Shown here: in pieces, positions 10,761 to 21,381 of the stretch
How positions within the stretch are numbered: the first letter of the stretch is position 1
Layout of the letters: each line of letters begins with the position of its first letter
NCBI GenBank assembly: GCA_964016985.1
Contig: OZ024826.1
Location: forward strand, 7,303,855 to 7,367,854
Origin: Anodontia alba
Taxonomy: Eukaryota > Mollusca > Bivalvia > Lucinida > Lucinidae
Reading direction: 5' to 3'
DNA length: 64,000 nucleotides
Notes under the pieces: model-generated
The model's database searches: none
Told to the model about the DNA's origin: nothing
The model's input: only the letters and a program-made list of their open reading frames with translations
Translations under genes and position numbers: made by a program

Positions 10761-11825
10761 AGACTAATGGCTGAAATTTACGATGTATAGTAAAAGTAGT
10801 AAAACATATTAGTTACAATCAAAATTTTGTTCTCAGGGTGATTCTCTGCCCTAGTCCCTGGGATATATACATATATAAAATTGTGTAATATTTAAACGTC
10901 TTCACCTTTGAAACTGCTTGTCCAGTTTTAACCAGATTTCACTTGAGGCTTCCTGTCGAAGGGGCATCGACAATTGTTTTTGTTTTTTTCAAGAAAGCTT
11001 TGAGACTGAATATTTGTATATAGCATCGGCGGAGACGCAAGGTCAAGTTTGATAAAATGATGATCCTAGAATGGCTTTTAACCTTTCCCCCGCAGGTCAG
11101 ATTTGTGTTCCTATACATTTGTATGGGAAAAATGTTGAAACGTTTACTTGTATTTATTGCATAGTTATGGTTGAACCTTACAATATATGATAAAAAAAGC
11201 AACATCTTTCAGCTAAAATAAAAATATTTATCCCTATGGGTTAATCTTGCTCCTGGGCTGTATACATATATACAATCATGAAGTATTTGAATATATTTTC
11301 TTCTGAAATCACAGACAAGGCCAATTTTCACCAAATTTCATGTGGAGTCTTCTGTGAAAAAGGAATTGAAAATTTGTTTACTGATCATGCTTCAGTGACC
11401 AGGTAGTTGCTATATCTTTAGATATTGAAAACCATTTAAAAATCTTCTTCAGAACCGAGAAAGAATTGAAACTGGGTCTTAGTATAGAGCATTGTGGGAA
11501 ATCTACAATCTGCCAGATTGGTTAATTTAGTCCTAGGCTGACTGTTGACCTGTCTAAGGCACAGTCAAATTTGATTACCTATAAATATTTATGGAAACTG
11601 TTGGATGTAATTTTGTTTTTAAAGACCATCTACTAGTTTGATGAGTTGCTGTGACAATACTGGAAGAATATGGCATGGCAGATGTGCAATGGCTGTTTTA
11701 CTCAGGTGAGCGAATCGTTACTCGTGGGTGGGCCTCTTGTTTGATTTAATAAAACATGATATTTTATTTATATAAATCGTAGAAATGACTATAGTTGGTT
11801 AAAAAGTACACAACGCGGTAACCAC

Positions 11826-11903
11826 AGTGGCTCGAACTACCCATCTCTAGAACAAACTTCCACGGTCGCAACGCTGTTCGGGCAATTGAAGTTTGACAGT
11901 ATA
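11826..11903. repeat. Family C right-end fragment
   Basis: GTGGCTCGAACTACC...GTTCGGGCAATTGAAGTTTGACAGTATA aligns with the last ~77 bp of the C element at 6.0-6.35 kb. The left part is missing. Confidence 0.6.
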
Positions 11904-11905
11904 TT

Positions 11906-12370
11906 ATAAGAACAGCGATATATACATTATAGACTTCATAACACCATGTGATGGCATTTCGCTTATGCTCTGTCCAGATAATACGGTTTAGCATTTTAAT
12001 AGGAGACATACTGACAATTTTCAGATATCTTTTGTTTTCTGAAAACAAAGGAAACATATTTAAAATCATCATCTGCTGATATTCTATCTATATGTTAATC
12101 GTTATATTATATATATTGTTTTCATTTATTTATGGAAAAAGTGAATTGACATCTCATGCACATGTTTCATTTTATCTTGAAGTCAACTGGATAGAATATT
12201 AAACCATATTTATGGTTTATGGTAAAGATAAGAAGAGGAAAAAACACAATAATAAAAAAAAAAACAACAAAAAAACTCGTCTGTCGTCTGAAATGCAGCA
12301 TGTCTAAAGTTAACCTAAAGGCAAATATATTTCGTCAAAAGTGATCCTTTGGAAACAAGAAAATAACAAA
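11906..12370. other. No recognisable gene or repeat
   Basis: AT-rich, including short A-rich runs near 12255-12275. A 102-codon minus frame ends here, but part of it lies in the C fragment and it has no recognisable domain. Confidence 0.5.
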
Positions 12371-12727
12371 TACCGTATTCGACCTAATTACCGCACATAC
12401 CCTTATATGCGCACAGTCAAGCAATTTCGTAGTCTTCAAATTACAGCTCGTGTACTTTTATCTGTCTCTTTATAAAAGCGTATGTTGTTGGTACTCATTT
12501 GAATTGCTTCGACAAGTCGAGGCAATTCAAATGAGTACCAACAACATATGCTTTTATAAAGAAAATAAAAAAAATATCGCATAAGTATCATTAAATAATC
12601 ATCTTATGAAATCATCTTCTTATCTGTCTTCATAGTCCTTATCATGTGTATATTTTACTACAAGTTTTTTTTTCGGTAATTTAGAAATTCCTTAGCGCAC
12701 AGTGCGGTAATTAGGTCAAATACGGTA
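12371..12727. mobile_element. MITE family T with shared palindromic core
   Basis: TIRs CCGTATTCGACCTAATTACC at 12373 and the complement of CCGTATTTGACCTAATTACC ending at 12725, flanked by TA. The palindrome at 12478-12560 reads GTTGTTGGTACTCATTTGAA with tip CTTCGACAAGTCGAGG. The palindrome and the AAAGAAAATAAAAAAAAT that follows match the family A core and its flank, although the ends are wholly different. Confidence 0.85.
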
Positions 12728-13611
12728 AGTGAAAGCAACAGACTCGTGTTGTATGTCTTAATAAAACGTCTTTAAGCCCCGGGTTGAGCAAATGTAAATG
12801 ATCCACCTAAGATCATTATCTGAATTAATTCAGCTGTACTGTGCTCCTATCCTCCGATATTCAAAGATTTAGAATCAAAGTCTAATTATTAGTTCTAGGG
12901 AATAGTTTATACTTTTCTGCCATATATGGGCATAACGACCATTTTAGTCATTGGACCGTAACATTTGAAGAACATGTCGTTCCCCTACCTACAGAAATCT
13001 TCATATAGAATTTGACTTAAAAGCACACTAGCTAGAGACGTACGATCACACGACGTACGCAAAGTGATGATTTTAAGTAGAATAGATGGACAAGCGCGCA
13101 TTGTTATATATTGTCAGATTTGTTTTTGGTATCTGCTTATTTGTGTTTAAGGAAAACATCAAGACGGAAACATAAAACCCATTGTAAAACAGAAGGGGAA
13201 TGAATACCTCTTTAAGGGGGCGCAACACTTTCAAAATTGTTTTTGCCTATGGTTTGAAAAGGGGTCTATTCTAGAGAAAATAATAATTTGCTCCCATGCG
13301 TGGGGAGCAAATTCTTTTCTTTTTGGAGTAGAACCTTTTGCAGTATGAACTTGGTGTGGAGGTAAACAAACACGATGTCACAATTTTTCCCTTGTATTAA
13401 ATGTTAGAAAACCTATCAAGTTCAACAAGTCCCCTTATGTCTTGGCGCGGGGTCTATATTCATGATGTAGCCAATCCATTTATAATGGGAAAGTTATGAA
13501 AGCCACAATAATATTAATATGTAATAGAAAGTAAAGTTTGTAATATTGTTGTCTCCTATGACTAATATTCCGAGAACACACGTAAACAAATTCTCTGTAT
13601 TGGTCGTCCCA
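12728..13611. other. No recognisable gene or repeat
   Basis: Unique-looking AT-rich sequence. The inverted words GCTCCCATGCGTGGGGAGC lie at 13292-13310. No supported frame. Confidence 0.45.
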
Positions 13612-13848
13612 ATTGAAAACTCGTCTTCGGACATACGCGGACAGCGAAGTCCCAGACCAGACTGCGCCTCCGCGGAGGCGCAGTCTGATTAAGGCAATAA
13701 CTATCCGCTAAAAATCATTGGATATTACAGAATGTGTAAATGGAGAGCAAAGACTCCGATGATAGATTGTGCATGCACAGACTGATCTGCAACTGCGCAT
13801 TTGCGCATGTTAGAAGGCAATGTTTTGCTTGACGCGGCCCATATAAGT
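13612..13848. repeat. Family E2 copy
   Basis: CTTCGGACATACGCGGACAG, a perfect hairpin AGACTGCGCCTCCGCGGAGG, then ATTACAGAATGTGTAAATGG and a second half ending in GACGCGGCCCATATAAG. This is one of the better-preserved E2 copies. Confidence 0.75.
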
Positions 13849-13984
13849 ATACAGGATAGGTTGTGAAAGACAATTAAGCAATACCAACCCCAGAGGAATG
13901 CCACCCAATTAACCTGATTGGTTTTAAAGCTGCTGAATAATTCGAATTCCATGCCAGAAAATAGTACCTTAAATGTACTTGAAC

Positions 13985-14125
13985 ATTGAAGAGCCAATCC
14001 ATCTTACGCATTTGCGCAGTCTGATCAGGGCCTTTACTGCGCTCTTATTAATAAAGAGATTTTGTACAATGTATAATGTGTTTAGTGGAAAGCGACAGCG
14101 AAAAGGATGCACGCACTGATGTGGA
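13985..14125. repeat. Partial family E2 copy
   Basis: It has CGCATTTGCGCAGTCTGATC followed by AGGGCCTTTACTGCG and ACAATGTATAATGTG. Only the middle of the family is represented. Confidence 0.5.
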
Positions 14126-14391
14126 GTTTCTTGTACCATCACATGATGTCCTGTTATACTTTCCTCCACCAAGCCCAATAAAAAACTAAAAGAAGTATCG
14201 CAGTTCTGGATTTCCATAAACGCCTTGTAATGATACAGGGACTTGGTTTACACAAGGAAAGGCTATCTGACCGAGAATTTCTGTTTGCAAGTCATGTTTA
14301 GTATGGCCTTCTGAACAAGAGGCCATATACAGATATATTCCAGGTAAGAAAAGCTTAAATATAGCATGAATTTTGGACGTGACCTTGAGAA

Positions 14392-14550
14392 AACATACGT
14401 TCTGACATGTACATGTACGCCCATCGAAGATTCAAATCAGCCCGAGGTGAAGATTTTGATCAGACAGTGCGAATGCGTAGGCTGATCTGAATCTTGGCTG
14501 GGAGGACATATCTGAAGGTACATCTTCTGTCGTTGCGGCTCTTTTCCTTC
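14392..14550. repeat. Family E1 copy
   Basis: ACATGTACGCCCATCGAAGA at one end and CTGGGAGGACATATCTGAAG at the other surround a GATCAGACAGTGCGAATGCG hairpin. The closing TCTGTCGTTGCGGCTC is the usual E1 terminus. Confidence 0.65.
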
Positions 14551-14662
14551 GCTACTAGTATGTGCGCGATGTAGGTAACTTGCCTACCCCTTTCAGCTCT
14601 CAGTCACTGAAATACAAATGTAGACTCTTCCATCTTTGAATGTGGACACATCTATTGTTGCT

Positions 14663-14850
14663 TTAACTCTTTCGTTTCCAAACTTGTCGTCTGTTGTTTT
14701 TTATTATTATTATTATTATTTTAACAAACCATCGCTTGGAAAGTCGTTTATATATAAATTTGAAAGACTGAATGTCAAACAGCGTAGATCCAGATGAGTC
14801 GGCTGTTTGCAAAAGTCTATTATTATTGCCTGTCGCAGCGAAAGAGTTGA
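14663..14850. mobile_element. Family F copy, deleted core, TTAACTCTTTCG end
   Basis: It opens TTAACTCTTTCGTTTCC and closes CGAAAGAGTTGA, an inverted pair beginning at a TTAA. Only half the F core survives (AGCGTAGATCCAGATGAGTC, then GGCTGTTTGC). A (TTA)n tract lies at 14699-14720. Confidence 0.6.
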
Positions 14851-14875
14851 GAATGATGCTGTGAATCAAGAACAG

Positions 14876-14950
14876 AATGACAAACTGTGTAAATCCTGAT
14901 GAGACGGCTCATTATGAGCCGTCTCATCTGGATCTACACTGTCTGGAAAC
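14876..14950. repeat. Family F core, tip GGCTCATTATGAGCC
   Basis: CAAACTGTGTAAATCCTGAT and ATCTGGATCTACACTGT are its two arms. The apex GAGACGGCTCATTATGAGCC is perfectly paired but differs in sequence from the apex of other F copies. Confidence 0.75.
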
Positions 14951-15401
14951 GTATCTGTCTTCGTCAACAGCGTTTGATTCTACCTTCTTACCAAACTATT
15001 TACTGCCTGTATGTCTGACTGACTGTCTGTCTATCTATCTATACACATTGTACCTCTTACACACAAATAAGTCGTGTTTAATTTCAAACCAAATTAGGCT
15101 AAATGTGTATCAATGAATTTCAGAGCACTGTGAGGGAAAACGAAATAGACCTGATTAGGTTATTATATCAAAAATGACGATGGTTGACGACAAAAGAGGG
15201 ACACAATATGCTGGTTAACATCTCTTTGGATGTATGCTAGCTGTCAGCGGATGGGCAAACACGGTTCACATACATGTACCTTGTAACATTCATTTTTCTC
15301 AGAAGCATAATGTTTGCATGTTTCATACTGAAAAATAGCTCGTGCTAATTACTGAAGAAAGTCCCTTCTTGAAACCCAGTATCGTGGCTAAACTGATACG
15401 T
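14951..15401. other. No recognisable gene or repeat
   Basis: A short CTGT/CTAT-rich stretch lies at 15010-15045. A poly(T) run follows at 15402-15419. Confidence 0.45.
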
Positions 15402-15627
15402 TTTTTTTTTTTTTTTTTTGTTAATGGAATTTCTAAGTTTCAGCTTGTTCATTGTATTTCATACAAGCAAGAAAAACAGTATTTTTTCCTAAGCAACGGT
15501 ACAGAGAGGCCAGAGCATACAGTGCAGATACAGATCTGTTTGAAACCAACATGTGAATTCAATAACTATTGTCAGGGTCAAAACTGAGCCAAATTCTAGA
15601 ATGGAAGTATTTTGATAAGACGTTGTC

Positions 15628-15645
15628 AACCCATTTATGCCGAAA
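15628..15645. repeat. Family F2 terminal fragment
   Basis: CAACCCATTTATGCCGAA is the F2 end (compare 34.67 and 36.14 kb). It is cut off directly by the B2 element. Confidence 0.55.
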
Positions 15646-15752
15646 CCCAGTCAGCATTCTACGTAAATATATATCGGGCCGTCATCGGCCCGTCAGGGTA
15701 GCTGATGGGCCGATGACGGCCCGATGTAGATTTACGTAGAATGCTAGCCGGG
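15646..15752. mobile_element. Family B palindromic MITE, copy B2
   Basis: Ends CCCAGTCAGCATTCT and AGAATGCTAGCCGGG, both flanked by AA. It belongs to the GTCATC/GATGAC subfamily: both arms differ from B1, B3 and B5 at the same paired positions. Confidence 0.9.
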
Positions 15753-15767
15753 AAGGATATTTCTACC

Positions 15768-16000
15768 TTAACTCTTTGCCAGCCCCTATATAAAGGGTGT
15801 CTGGTTTATTTATTATTATCATTATTATCATCATGTTTGTAGAACTTTCTAAACTTAATGCAAACAGCGTTGATTCTGGGCAGACTCCGTGTTATGTGGC
15901 GTCCTGTCTGGGTCTACACTGTTTGCCAATGTTCCTTTTGTGGGTGGCAAGGCTTGAATGGGTTCAAATTTCTCCGACTCTCTAGAATACCCGCAAGTCA
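15768..16000. repeat. Family F copy with decayed core
   Basis: TTAACTCTTTGCCAGCCCC resembles an F end. The core at 15857-15933 is AATGCAAACAGCGTTGATTC ... GGGTCTACACTGTTTGCC with a poorly paired apex. The right end was not found. Confidence 0.55.
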
Positions 16001-16090
16001 CAATGCACACAAGCAAGGAATCCCTACAAGTTATCAATTTAGTGAAGTAACACCGATAAAAACCGAACCTACACACACGAGACGGATAGA

Positions 16091-16304
16091 TTAACCCTTG
16101 TCCTGCTGAACCCGGATATACCCTATCTTTGCAAACAGTGTAGGTCCAGATCAGTTGGCTTCTGAAGAAGCCAGTTGATCTGGATCTGCACTGTTTGTCA
16201 GTAAGCATATGAATTTGTATTAACAACATGGATCAAGTAATCTGATTGGCTGAAAAATAGAAGTGGGTTTGGCATCTTAATTTATTCAGCAGGACAAGGG
16301 TTAA
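16091..16304. mobile_element. Family F3 MITE, TTAA-flanked, perfect 17-bp ends
   Basis: TTAA at 16091-16094 and 16301-16304 flank CCCTTGTCCTGCTGAA and its exact complement TTCAGCAGGACAAGGG. TTAA duplication with CCC ends is the piggyBac hallmark. The core GCAAACAGTGTAGGTCCAGA is paired with TCTGGATCTGCACTGTTTG. Its apex GTTGGCTTCTGAAGAAGCCA is not shared with other F copies. Confidence 0.88.
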
Positions 16305-16737
16305 TAATCTATCTTTGAGTTTTATTGCTTGTGCAATGACATTTATAGTACCCCTGGGAATTATGGGTGAGCAAGCGACTACAAAATACAAATTGCACGC
16401 AATGTTAATTTGATTTTGACTCTATACGCTAACATATTAACGGAGAATGCAGACGGATGTTGTTGTTCCGTTTAGATTTTAATGACCTAAAACGAGATTT
16501 ATGTGTTAAAATGGAATTATCTGAGAAATTGATTTATTCGAAGGATAGATTAGTGTGAATTGCTTTTTGGTAAAGTATTGTGTTACTGAAATGTAAGGTT
16601 GATGAACAGAGACTTAACAATGGTTGTTTACGCCATGGGTGTAGACAATCATAAAACTTGAATCTGCTCCGGAAACACATCATGAGAGATCATGGGCTGA
16701 TCCAGTGCTATTTTCCATGGACTGCTCAACGTTATTA
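16305..16737. other. No recognisable gene or repeat
   Basis: No frame, palindrome or family match found. Confidence 0.5.
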
Positions 16738-16850
16738 TACCAAGTATTAGCTTTCACAAAATAGCTTGGTCTAAGCTTAGCACGCATTGTGTGCTACGCG
16801 TAGACATTGTGCGCTAAGCGCATACCAAGCTTTTTGTGAAAGCTCATACC
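16738..16850. repeat. Inverted repeat O
   Basis: AGCTTTCACAAAATAGCTTG pairs with CAAGCTTTTTGTGAAAGCT. The interior has AGCACGCATTGTGTGCTACG and TAGACATTGTGCGCTAAG, which pair less well. Single copy here. Confidence 0.75.
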
Positions 16851-16997
16851 TTTATCATCATAATTATTTTATTCACCCTAAAGCGTCAGTCAAAACTATA
16901 GCTGACGAAATTCTAAAATATGTTTCCCCATATTGCGAGAAAAGAGAGAGAGAAGACTATTATGAGGCATAGATCTTCAGCACATTTTAATTAACTA

Positions 16998-17070
16998 TCA
17001 AGCATCAGTCACAAAAGCAGCAGTCGACCTTTCTGAAGGTCGACTGCTGCTTATGTGACTAATGCTTGAT
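16998..17070. repeat. 73 bp near-perfect palindrome
   Basis: ATCAAGCATCAGTCACAAAAG pairs with the mirrored arm ending ATGTGACTAATGCTTGAT. The apex is CGACCTTTCTGAAGGTCG. No matching family elsewhere in the window. Confidence 0.85.
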
Positions 17071-17162
17071 TTGAAATAGATAAATGGGACGCAACTCTGT
17101 CATAATCCAGTTACCTCCCTTTCGTAAAGAAGACTACTCTAAAATGCAAATATTTGCGCTTG

Positions 17163-17187
17163 TTTTTTTTTTTTTTTTTTTTTTTTT
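17163..17187. repeat. Poly(T) tract
   Basis: A run of 25 T, followed after a few bases by a shorter T run. Confidence 0.9.
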
Positions 17188-17289
17188 GTATTTTTTTAAA
17201 GGGCATGTCACGTTGGTTTCCTTGTGATAATGCCGGAGAATCTTTCAAATGTATCCGCCCCCTTAAACTCCAGAGTGTTATCCAGATTA

Positions 17290-17350
17290 GTTTTGTTTTT
17301 ACTTCTTCACTAAACATATGTTGTAGGTTCTCATTCGAATTGGCATACCG
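17290..17350. repeat. Half-copy of the shared A/C/T/S palindromic core
   Basis: TTTTTACTTCTTCACTAAAC then ATATGTTGTAGGTTCTCATT and CGAATTGGC align with the left arm and flank of the T-family core. The right arm is missing. No MITE ends were recognised around it. Confidence 0.55.
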
Positions 17351-17660
17351 TGCAGAAGCGACTCGTAGCGAACATCATTGCACATACTTTCCTCGAAAAT
17401 CCAGAAAACGTATGAAATATTTTTGCTGAATTTAAGCGAGGTAACTATCTGTAAAGAATATGGGCTGCGCGCTGTGCTGGCCTCTGCTGTTGTAACAAAA
17501 CGAATCGCATAAAAATCGTCGAAATGGTTATTTCAAGATTATATGCACTTCCGAGAAGTTCAAGTAATTTTTGCCTCGCCTGTCGAGGAAAATGCAAGGG
17601 CCAAGCCGTGATGCCTTTTAACGTCATAGTTAATTTAACGTTTACAAATGTTTTGGCATC

Positions 17661-17938
17661 CATTACGAAAACATGCCTATATAGTTTTGATCCCATTAAA
17701 CCCCACTTTTATATAGTAAAACTGGGGTTTACAGATGTATACATTATATTTCTTATTTCTGCTCAAAATATAGATTGTGGATACTCGTTAGAACCGCCTC
17801 GCCGAGGCGGTTCTAATGAGTACCAACAATCTATGTTTTGAGCAGAAATATGAAAAAATATCAGAATTTTTTATCTTAAGATTTTCATTTTTTTGGTGTT
17901 AAATTTTCAATATATTTGTATAGGCGTGTTTTCGTAAT
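17661..17938 (+). mobile_element. Family A MITE, copy A5
   Basis: Complete, CCCC arm first. It has TGATCCCATTAAACCCC in place of GACCCCCTTAAACCCC. The apex CGCCTCGCCGAGGCG is perfect, with single mismatches lower in the stem (GGATACTCG against CGAGTACCAAC is reduced to TGAGTACC). Confidence 0.92.
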
Positions 17939-18032
17939 ATCACTATTGTAACCAATATTATCTATCGTATTTACCTTACATCATATGGACATCTTAACGC
18001 ATTACCATACTGCTCCTTAAATTTCAACAAGT

Positions 18033-18585
18033 AAAAAAGGTAAGAGAAAAGTCCAGGAAGTGCCACAATCACAAGCCGCAGCCCATTTCAGACACCGAGG
18101 AAGAAGAAACAGACAAAACCAAACAAGCGCAAATCGAACAAACGTATGAAAAGCACTAAGATCAGCTCTCTCTTCCTCAAGCGAGGCAATCGCAATGCTA
18201 AAAGGACTGAAAAATACAATAACAAAATAGCACAAGGCAAAACTTAAAACAAATCGCCTCGTAGAATAAACCACAAAGCACCAAGGAGTAAGACTAACAC
18301 AAGGACCACCGCCTTAGAACGGTCAGTAGAATAAACCACCGGGTGGTTAAGCACTTTTACTGCCAGTCAGCTTCACCCCGGGTCCCGATGCCACTCTTAA
18401 TACAGAAATACATAAAAATTCGGTTCGCATAAAGGCTTCCAACTCAGGCAATGCATCAAAGCGAAAACATAAAAATCAAATTAATCACTGTGATAAACAA
18501 AGACGAGTACTCGTGGCAATTCTACTGTGTACCAGAGTAAATGAAAACCAATAGTTGAACTACCGCGGGCCAAGCCAAAGACATA
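18033..18585 (-). mobile_element. Family I repeat, copy I1
   Basis: About 550 bp from AAAAAAGGTAAGAGAAAAGT to CCAAGCCAAAGACATA. It is nearly collinear with 54554-55109. Minus-strand frames through it are low-complexity and hydrophobic and do not match between copies, so I do not regard it as coding. It ends where the 3' side of the reverse-transcriptase relic begins. Confidence 0.8.
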
Positions 18586-19960
18586 TTGTCAAGCCCCAAC
18601 CCACTGGTAAAAGTTTTATGAAGAGGCCATCATTGAGTCTGAGGCTCGAACCGCCGTCGTGAAATTAAAGAGTGAAGCTTAGCCATCAACAATGTTATGG
18701 TTGATAACTAGGCATGCAGTCTGCCGCATAATATCCAGGCTATAGCCAATTCTTTTATAACGGTTAATTAGTTTTCTGAATTGCTCCGAAAAGTTAGATT
18801 TTCCCACAATTTTTCTAAATCTGTACACTAAGTCATCGTAAAAATCTGCTTCCGATATACTTTGTTCCAGAAATGTTTTCAGACCGACGTTATATTTTTC
18901 TAGCAAGGCACTGTGTCTGCGATAAAATTTCGAAAACGCCTTGCGAAGTTTAAATAACGATAGCCCTGCCTAAGAAGTTTGGCAGTAAGGGCTTTATTAC
19001 GACAGTTAAAGTCACTAAGATTTGAAGAAGCTCTGGCGAATCTACTAACTTGAGATATGTATACCCTATATGAGGTACGCTGGGGGGACATCGCCATTCA
19101 GAAAAGGAAAATTCACTATATCAAAGTCAAAATCGTCCCGTTTATCATAACTTTTGATGGAAACTGTACCATTAGATATACATAGATTCAAATCCAAAAA
19201 AGATGCCTCGGTATCGGAAGAATTGGCTTTATCTAATTGGAGTTCTTTAGGGTATATGCGATCCACCATTTGATCAAAGTAAATATTGTCAATATTTACT
19301 GAATCATTAAGGTATCTTGAAGTGGAATTGAAAGCCTCAATGATATCAGCCTGATTTTCCCGTGAGAGAGACTTCATGAAATCTCTCTCATAACAAAACA
19401 GAAACAAATCTGTAACAAGAGGAACACAATAAGTTCCCATCGGAATACCAATAGTTTGCCAATAAAGTTTAGTTCCAAATCTGATAAAAATGTTATCCAA
19501 AAGATAAACAAGGGCATCACAGACATTTTGATAAGACCATTAATTGTAATTCTTGTATACATCAGAAGTAAAAAAAGCACAATCTTCGTTGCAAACCAAA
19601 TATTGAGTATTCTCCCGAATAAACGCTCGGTAAATTAAATCAATAAGTTTATCTTTTATAAGATGATGAGGTAACGTAGTATACAGTGTAGAAAAATCAT
19701 ATGTAGACAATTTAGAAGCCTTAAAGTTTTTAGATTTAAATTTATTGAGAACTTCATTGGAATTTTTAATTGACCAAAAATAGTTAATTCCGTCCCTTTC
19801 GTGAACAGTATCATAGTATCTAATCCAATGATTTTTGATAGCAGTAAGGCATGAAGTTAGTCGACTTTCTGCTAATGTGTGCGGCATTTTATCTGGTCCA
19901 GGCCTTTCTGTCCGAATGCTTAGGGTAACTGCAGTTTTGTTGCGATCAGCACACATCAGT
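18586..19960 (-). pseudogene. Decayed reverse transcriptase, Penelope-like type
   Basis: Read on the minus strand in several broken frames. 19956-19540 contains YDFSTLYTTLPHHLIKD, the first catalytic Asp motif. 19500-19066 contains GIPMGTYCVPLVTDLFLF. It also contains RYLNDSVNID where an active enzyme has YLDD, so a catalytic Asp has become Asn. 18906-18679 contains FRKIVGKSNFSEQFRKLINR and ends the protein. Frameshifts near 19500 and 19080 and this substitution make it inactive. Assignment to Penelope-like elements rests on the FSTLYT and IPMGT motifs as I remember them. Another retroelement class is possible, but reverse transcriptase is secure. Confidence 0.85.
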
Positions 19961-20000
19961 TACAGCGTTAAACAGACTGATTACAGCTTTTGAACCTTTT

Positions 20001-20180
20001 CTACACATTATCAGGACCAGTATAGACCTTGTCTACACATTATCAGGACCCCTATGGGCCTTGTCTACACATTATCAGGACTCCTATGGACCTTGTCTAC
20101 ACGTTATCAGGACTCCTATGAACTTCGTCTGCACACGACCAGGACTTCTATGGACCATGTCTGCACATAATCGGGCCTCC
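20001..20180. repeat. 32-bp minisatellite upstream of the RT relic
   Basis: Units begin at 20001, 20033, 20065, 20097, 20129 and 20161 with CTACACATTATCAGGAC and continue CCTATGGACCTTGT. The period is exactly 32 bp over at least five units. It lies about 40 bp beyond the presumed N-terminal side of the minus-strand reverse transcriptase, so it may be the element's 5' region. Confidence 0.9.
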
Positions 20181-20332
20181 TTATATCATACATAATCCAA
20201 TACTTATACAGTGCAATAATTCCTGACCGTCCTTATACTACCACATAAATTTGTCCACTTGTCTACCAAGCCATGTGTCTTAATTACGCTCGTTGAACGA
20301 CAAGTATCTATTTACTCTTAATCTTCGGCCTA

Positions 20333-20439
20333 CCCAGCTAGCATTCTTTATAAATCTAAAGCGGGCCGTTATCGGCCCGTCAGCTACCCTGACGGGCCGA
20401 TAACGGCCCGCTATAGATTTATAAAGAATGCTTACTGGG
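20333..20439. mobile_element. Family B palindromic MITE, copy B3
   Basis: CCCAGCTAGCATTCTTTATA to the mirrored GAATGCTTACTGGG. TA precedes it, and AC follows in place of the second TA. Apex GTCAGCTACCCTGAC. It belongs to the GTTATC/GATAAC subfamily. Confidence 0.9.
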
Positions 20440-20600
20440 ACAGGTTTGTTCGAACACTGGTCATCCGGATCAGAAACCAGAGAACGTAGGGTCTACCCTG
20501 GTTGGCACTCATCCTGCAATATTTGGACACATCAGCAGGTCGTGAAATGGACTTGTTCAGAATTTAGGATAAGTGTACAAAGGAGTTGAGGTGTTCCAAT
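20440..20600. repeat. Family F fragment
   Basis: GTAGGGTCTACCCTGGTTGG, then ATTTGGACACATCAGCAGGT and GTGAAATGGACTTGTTCAG, follow the same order as the right half of the F/G copy at 21.2 kb. The left half is degraded. Confidence 0.55.
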
Positions 20601-20639
20601 ACTTAAAGTAAAAAAATACTATACTGCAAACTAAGGCTG

Positions 20640-20940
20640 GCTAATTGTTATTGTTGTTATTGTGTTGGGGTTTAACGACACATCAACCCTTGAGGGTCAT
20701 TTTGTGTCGTCTCCCAGAGAAAGGGAGAAAAGAGATAGAAGAGAGAGTAGAGGAGATGAAAGAGAGGGACAGGGAAGAAAGAGGAACAGGAAAGAAAGTG
20801 AAGAAACAGAAGAAATAAAAACATTCCCCCTATACCCTTACCCACTACAAGGATAGCAGGCCTTGCCCAAATGTAAGCCAATATCAGTTGGACGCCCCAG
20901 TGATGTAAGATACACAGCACCTTCACACCACCCGACCACC
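20640..20940. repeat. GA-rich dispersed-type repeat
   Basis: GTTTAACGACACATCAACCC, then a GAGAAAGGGAGAAAAGAGAT purine run, then a TAGCAGGCCTTGCCC block. From memory this arrangement is common in mollusc intergenic DNA. No second copy lies in this window. Confidence 0.4.
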
Positions 20941-20962
20941 CCCGCTGGCTAATCGGAGCTGA

Positions 20963-21381
20963 AAAGATAATCGATTATCAGTCCTGCCATAGTGATCTAT
21001 AATCGATTGGTAACCATTGAAGATTTGGTTATAATCTTACCTGTCTACCTGAGCATGACTCTAACCATATGTTATACTGTATGTATTTGGTCAGACAGGC
21101 CTGAGCAAACAGTGTAGACCCTGATGAGACGCCGCAAACGCGGCGTCTCATCAGGGTCTACACTGTTTGCCACTCATCTAGCTATTTTTAGACACAACAG
21201 TGGATAGTAAACTGTACTTGTTCAAATTTTAGATTAAGTATCGTAAGGAGGTGTCTGAATACTGAGGGTATTTACGTAACGTAGCACAGAAATCAAATGA
21301 TCGATTATTAGCAAATCAGTAATGATAATCATTTTTGTGGAATTTATCGATCAATTAAACGATTATTCGATTAATTGTGCC
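20963..21381. mobile_element. Composite element G with internal F core, copy G1
   Basis: GATAATCGATTATCAGTCCT at the left and TTATCGATCAATTAAACGAT then TTAATTGTGCCAGC at the right bracket an F core at 21110-21172 (apex GCCGCAAACGCGGC). The whole unit recurs at 56.6 kb with the F part in the same place, so G and F move, or were copied, together. Confidence 0.8.

Larger units (their letters stand above)
9433..11741. mobile_element. Element L, 2.3 kb, CTCACCTGAG ends
   Basis: It opens with AGCTCACCTGAG and closes with CTCAGGTGAGC followed by CGAATCGTTACTCGTGGGTG, a short inverted-end arrangement. CCGTCCGTCCGTCCGTCC lies at 9486. The interior is made of diverged direct subunits starting near 10259, 11002 and 11470. 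Each has a GACTGAAT-TTTGTATATA block, a (G)ACCGTTGACCT-like block and CATACATTTGTATGGG. It holds nested copy A4 and a 330 bp hairpin. No transposase frame was seen. Similar repeats are, from memory, common in mollusc genomes. Confidence 0.75.

Noticed and set aside
14881..14947. CCTGATGAGACGG-type sequences as hammerhead ribozyme cores
   Set aside because: The CTGATGAG words in family F are simply arms of the palindrome. The required GAAA segment and third stem are absent here and at 5946 and 21120.
18017..18274. 85-codon minus-strand frame with membrane-like segments in I1
   Set aside because: The matching region of I2 (54.59-54.86 kb) gives a different, non-alignable peptide, so the frame is not conserved.
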